Assembly: GCA_029934165.1 (NCBI GenBank)
Contig: JAOZMU010000008.1
Coordinates: forward strand, 1 to 24,433
DNA length: 24,433 nucleotides
Reading direction: 5' to 3'
Source of the DNA: Bacteroidales bacterium
Lineage (GTDB): Bacteria; Bacteroidota; Bacteroidia; Bacteroidales; JAOZMU01
Made by a program: the position numbers and the translations under genes. The notes beneath the pieces are model-generated. The model was not told where the DNA came from, did not search any database, and saw nothing but the letters and a program-made list of their open reading frames with translations. Positions 15,101 to 21,100 of the stretch are shown here, one piece after another; position 1 is the first letter of the stretch, and the number at the start of each line of letters is the position of its first letter.

Positions 15101-18100
15101 AACACTTTCCGTTGGACAGTTTCTGAAGGCGATTGTAGTACTTCTGATGATGTTGTGATTGACAATATTTCAGTATTAGCAAATGCTGGAGCAAACTTTG
15201 AAATTTGCGAAAATCAAACAACTCTATCAGCAGTGAACCCAGAACCAGCAAATGGTATATGGACAAAAGTTAGTGGCTCTGGTGTAATTCAAACACCTAC
15301 TGCATTTAACACACTGGTTACGAACTTAGGAACAGGTAATAATTCATTCCAATTTGAAGTAAGTGCTGGCGCATGTGCGGCTACCGATGTTGTGATTGTT
15401 ACAAACTACACTGTTATTGCCGAAGCAGGACTTGATACTGCAATTTGTGTCGAAAACTATATACTAGACGCAACTCAGCCAGACACAGAAATAGGAGAGT
15501 GGACAAACGTTGGTGGTAATGCGACAATAGCTGAAGCTGCTATTTACAACACAACTGTTAGCGATTTGGCAAAAGGTGCAAATACATTCCGTTGGACTGT
15601 TACAGACGCATCTGGAACATGTGTTGACTTTGACGACATTGTTGTAACAAACAATTCTGTTACTGTTAGTGCCGGACTCGACCAAGAAGTTTGTGCAGAC
15701 TCGGCTCAATTAGCTGGTAGTACGCCTACTTTTGGCTCTGGTGTTTGGACACTTGACGGTGGAACAGGAACAGTAAATACTGTTAGTTTATATAATACTT
15801 GGGTATCAAATCTTGGCTCTGGCGCAAATACATTCCGTTGGGAAATCATTGAAAAAGGTTGTACAGCATCTGATGTTGTCATAATCACAAACGGATTACC
15901 AACAATTGCAAATGCAGGAGCAGACCAAGCCGTTTGTACGCCTTATACTGTCTTAACTGGTAACGAACCATTATACGGAAGTGGTGCATGGTCGTTAGTT
16001 GTTGGTAGTGGCTCGGTTGACGACCCAACTATTTATAGCACAACTATTCGCGCACTTCCACAAGGAGTAAGCACATTCCGTTGGAAAATATCTCAAGGAG
16101 CTTGTAGTAGTTACGATGATGTGATGGTTACAAACAACGCATTTATTGTTGATGCTGGTATAAGCCAAACAATTTGTGCTGCAAATTCTGTATTGAATGC
16201 CACAGAGCCACCACCTAGCGGATTAGGCAACTGGAGTGTTATTAGTGGTGGAGGTACTATTACAGAATCTACATTGTTTAATACAACAGTAACAGATTTA
16301 TCTTATGGCTTGACAACGCTTCTTTGGGAAGTTACAGCAAACTCATGTACATTCTCAGACCAAGTAGAAATATTAAACTTGATGGTTGATGCCTTTGCTG
16401 GAAACGACCAAACAATATGTGAGGATAATACATTTGTAACTGGTAATGACGTAAATGCAACATATAGCTACCACGGAACACCAGGAACAGGACTATGGAC
16501 TAATCAAAGCGGTTCGGGTACTATAAATAATATTACTAATTATCATACCGAAATCATAAATATAGGAGAAGGACCAAACACATTTGTTTGGGCAATTACT
16601 AGAGATGGTTGCGTATCAGAAGATGTCATTACAATTATAAATAACACCGTCGAAGCAACGGCAGGTCTCGACCAAGCTCTTTGCCAAGACTTTACTACCC
16701 TGTCTGGTAATCAGCCAGGTACAGGAACAGGTATTTGGACAAATAACTCTGGTGGTGGAATATTAGTGCAACCAACACGTTACAACACACAGGTTACAAA
16801 CTTGAGCCAAGGAGCTAACTCTTTTGAGTGGACATTAACAGAAAATAGCTGCGAAGGTATTGACTTAGTGATTATTACAAATAATTACTACGATGCTGAT
16901 GCAGGTATAGATACTGTCTTATGTGTCGATTCGCACACACTTGTTGGTAACAACCCAAGTGCAGAAGGTATCGGAAGATGGACGCTCAAAAACGGTTCCG
17001 GAGACATTGATAACTCAAGCACATTTAGCACAATTGTAACAAACCTTGGACGCGGTACAAACGCATTCCGTTGGGAAATCACACGTAGAGGTTGTGTATT
17101 CTCTGACGACGTAACAATTGTCAATAACTCATTTGGTATTGATGCTGGTGTAGATCAAAATGTTTGTGGCTCTTTTGCTCAGTTAGCAGGTAGTGCCCCA
17201 GAAAGTAGCGCTCAAGGCACATGGACGGTTGGTGCTGGTAACGGATTATTTGTAGCGAATACATTATTTAACACAGGAGTTAACGACCTACAATCTGGTG
17301 CAAATACATTCATCTGGACAATAGAGGCAAACGGATGTGTTGCTGTTGATGATGTTACTATTATAAATGGTATTCCTAGTACACCTTCGACAGGACCAGA
17401 CCAAACAGTTTGTGCTGACTCTGTTATACTTACTGCAAACAACCCAACATCTGGAGTAGGACAATGGTCGTTACAAAACGGTGGAGGTACAATAGCAGAC
17501 CCATTATCAAATAGTACTATGGTACGTGGACTTGGAGCAGGGCTGAATACATTCCGTTGGGCTGTTACTGATAATGGTTGCGTAGCTTATGATGAAATTG
17601 TAATAACAAACAACTCATTCACTATTAGTGCAGGATTAGACCAAGAAGTTTGCGAATCGTCAATTAACTTAACAGGTCAAGAACCAGGATTAAATGGCGT
17701 TGGAATTTGGAACCTTGGTAGTGGTGCTGCCGTAATTAGCCAACCATCTGTGTTTAATACACAAGTCTCAGACTTGAACTACGGACCAAACGAATTCCGT
17801 TGGACGGTAGAAAGAGAAGGTTGTGATGCAACAGATGACGTTATCATAACATACCTTGGAGTAAGTGCTTATGCAGGACTAGACCAAGTTCTTTGCGAAG
17901 ACTTTACAACACTAGAAGCTAATGCTCAAACATTAGCAGGAAACATCGGAACATGGACAGTTGTTGCAGGAAACGGAACATTGCCAAACGCAACACAATA
18001 TAACACAAGCGTTACAAACTTGACACACGGACCAAACACACTCCGATGGACTGTTGTTGGAATTTCTGGTTGTGTCGAAATGGACGAAGTATCAATAATA

Positions 18101-21100
18101 AACAACTCTGTTGATGCAGATGCTGGTCTTGACCAATATATCTGTAAAGACTCAACAGTACTATATGGAAACGAACCTCCACTTGGAGGTGTAGGAGAAT
18201 GGACACTAATGACTGGCGGTGGAACAATAGAAAATATTACATTGTTCAACTCTAAAGTTACAAACCTTAATGCAGGCTCAAATACATTCCGTTGGACACA
18301 AAATGCAGATGGGTGCGTAAACTCTGATGAAGTATTAATTGTAAACAACACAGTACAAGTTACTGCAGGATACGACCAAGAAGTTTGTCAAGACTTTACA
18401 ACACTATCCGGTTCTAATCCAACAAACATTAGCGGAATAGGAAACTGGACAAGAGGAAGCGGTGCAGGAACAATTACTTATCCTTCACTATATTATTCTA
18501 CTGTAACCGGACTAGGTGCAGGAACAAATGGTTTCCGTTGGACAGTAACAGCAAATGGTTGCTCGGCTTCGGACGAAGTAATAATTGTAAACAGTTTTGT
18601 TTATGTAAACGCTGGTCCTGATATTACAATCTGCGCAACAGATGCAAGATTATCTGGTAGTGCTGTTGGTGTTGGCGGTTCAGGTGTATGGGAAATTATT
18701 GGAGGCTTCGGAACAATCGAAACACCAACTCTTCTAAACTCTGCCGTAACAAACCTTGGTATGGGAGCAAACACATTTGTTTGGACGGTTGACAGAAGCA
18801 TCTGTCAGAACACTGATACTGTAACAGTAAGTAATTATTTACCAACTGTTACAGCAGGACTAGACCAAGCAATTTGCGATGACTTCACAACCGTAGTTGG
18901 TACAGAACCAGGTGCTAACACATACGGACGATGGACAAACGGTGCCGGTGGTGGTGAAATAAGCAATCCGAGCCACTATTACACAGCTATTACGGATATA
19001 AATCCGGGCGCAAATACTTATGTCTGGACAGTTTATAGCAACGGTTGTTATGCTTCTTCAGAAGTAACTATAACAAACAACCGTGTAGTTGTTGTTACAG
19101 AGCCAGATAAAGAAATTTGTTTTGACTTTGCAACTGCTTCTGCAAGCGACCCAGGCGATGGTGAAGGACTTTGGACTGTTGAAAGTGGTGGCGGAACATT
19201 TACAAGCCTAACAAACAACATGACAACAGTAACAGACCTTGACCCAGGAACAAATATCGTTAGATACACCGTTTCTGAGAATGGATGCTCGGCTTATGAC
19301 GAAATCCGAATCACAAACAATGCACCTACAACAGCCGTATTACAACCAGATTATTCAACATGCGATCCTAACGTGAACATTGTAGGAAATGCTGCGTTGC
19401 AAGGAGATGGTGAGTGGACTGTAATTGCAGGTAATGCTACTCTTTCTTGTTACACTTGCTTCAACCCAACTGCGGTAGGGCTCGAAACTGGGCGTAACAC
19501 ATTCCAATACGGAATTACAAACGGAATCTGCTCTTCGATAGATGAAATAGTAATCACTTATAATGGTGTTAATGTCAGCGTTGGTGGTACATTAGAGGTA
19601 TGTAGCGAAAGCGCAAGCCTATTTGCAAACGAACCTTCGCTCGGAGAATTTGGCTTCTGGCAAGTAGTTGGTGGAGATGGTATCATAACAAATTCAATAG
19701 ACCAAAACAGTGGTGTAACTAATTTAGGACGAGGAGTAAATGTATTCCGTTGGACAGTACAAGCAAATGGTTGCGAAGCGTATGATGACTCAAGAATTAT
19801 CAACAACTTACCATCAACTGCCGAAGCGGCTGCAGACCAAAATGTTTGCTCAAACGTAGCAATACTTGTAGCAAACAATCCAGACGACGGTTGGGGAATA
19901 TGGTCAACAGTTAGTGGAGCTGGTGTGGTTGCAAACGAAACATTGTTTACAACATCAGTTAGTGCGCTTGGACCGGGAGTTAATAAATTTATGTGGAAAA
20001 TCACAAAAGGTGGTTGTATATCTTCAGATACCATTGTAATAACAAATGGCGCAGTAACTGCAAATGCTGGTGGCGACCAAGCACTTTGCCAACCATTCGC
20101 AGTGATGACAGCAAACGAGCCAGTCTTCGGAGCATCTGGAGTATGGAGTGTAGCAGCAGGTAGTGCAACTGTTGTTAACACAACATATTACAACACTCAA
20201 GTTACAAACCTAGCTTTCGGTGCAAACACATTCGAGTGGCGCGTAAGCAAAGACGGTTGTATCAGCTCTGACGAGGTAGTAATAACTAACAACCAGACAA
20301 CAACAGCTCAGATTACACAAGACACAATCCGGACTTGTCGAAACTACGTCCAGTTAGTTGCAAATAGCCCGAACTACGGTACAGGGCGTTGGTGGCCAGC
20401 AGGAGGAACAGGTACATTCTCGACACCGACAGTTTATTCAACCGTAGTTAGTGGTATAACACAAGGATTAAACACTTACGAATGGAGAATATCTAACGGA
20501 CATTGTTCTTCGTCAGACTATGTGGTTGTCGAAAATCGCGCTGTATCAGCAAATGCTGGAATTGACAGAGTTGTTTGTTCGACAGAAGCAACACTTAACG
20601 CAAACGATCCAGAACCAGGAATTGGTCATTGGGTAGTAACATCTGGTGCAGCTACAGTAACTAATCCAAGTGAATACCAAACAACTGTCGTTGGATTACC
20701 ACCAGGAGCTACAACATTGAAATGGTTAGTTAGCGAAACTATCTTGAACTGCGAAGCTGCTGATACCGTAGTAATTACAAATGCCTTATTCCCCGCAAAT
20801 GCCGGTGGCGATAACGTAACTTGTGATGCCTACTATCCATTGAACGCAAACGAACCAACAGTAGGCATAGGTCTTTGGACTGTTATTGGAGGTATAGGAA
20901 CTTTCGACAACCCATCAAATTTCAACGCCATAGTTACAGAACTCGGACAAGGTGCAAACACACTTGAATGGACTGTAAGCGAGCAAGGTTGCGAAAGCTC
21001 AGACCAAGTGATAATAACTAATGGTACGACAAACGTGAATGCCGGAGACGACTTTATCGTTTGTGGAAACAACGCAGCATTACTCGGAAACGAACCAAGT

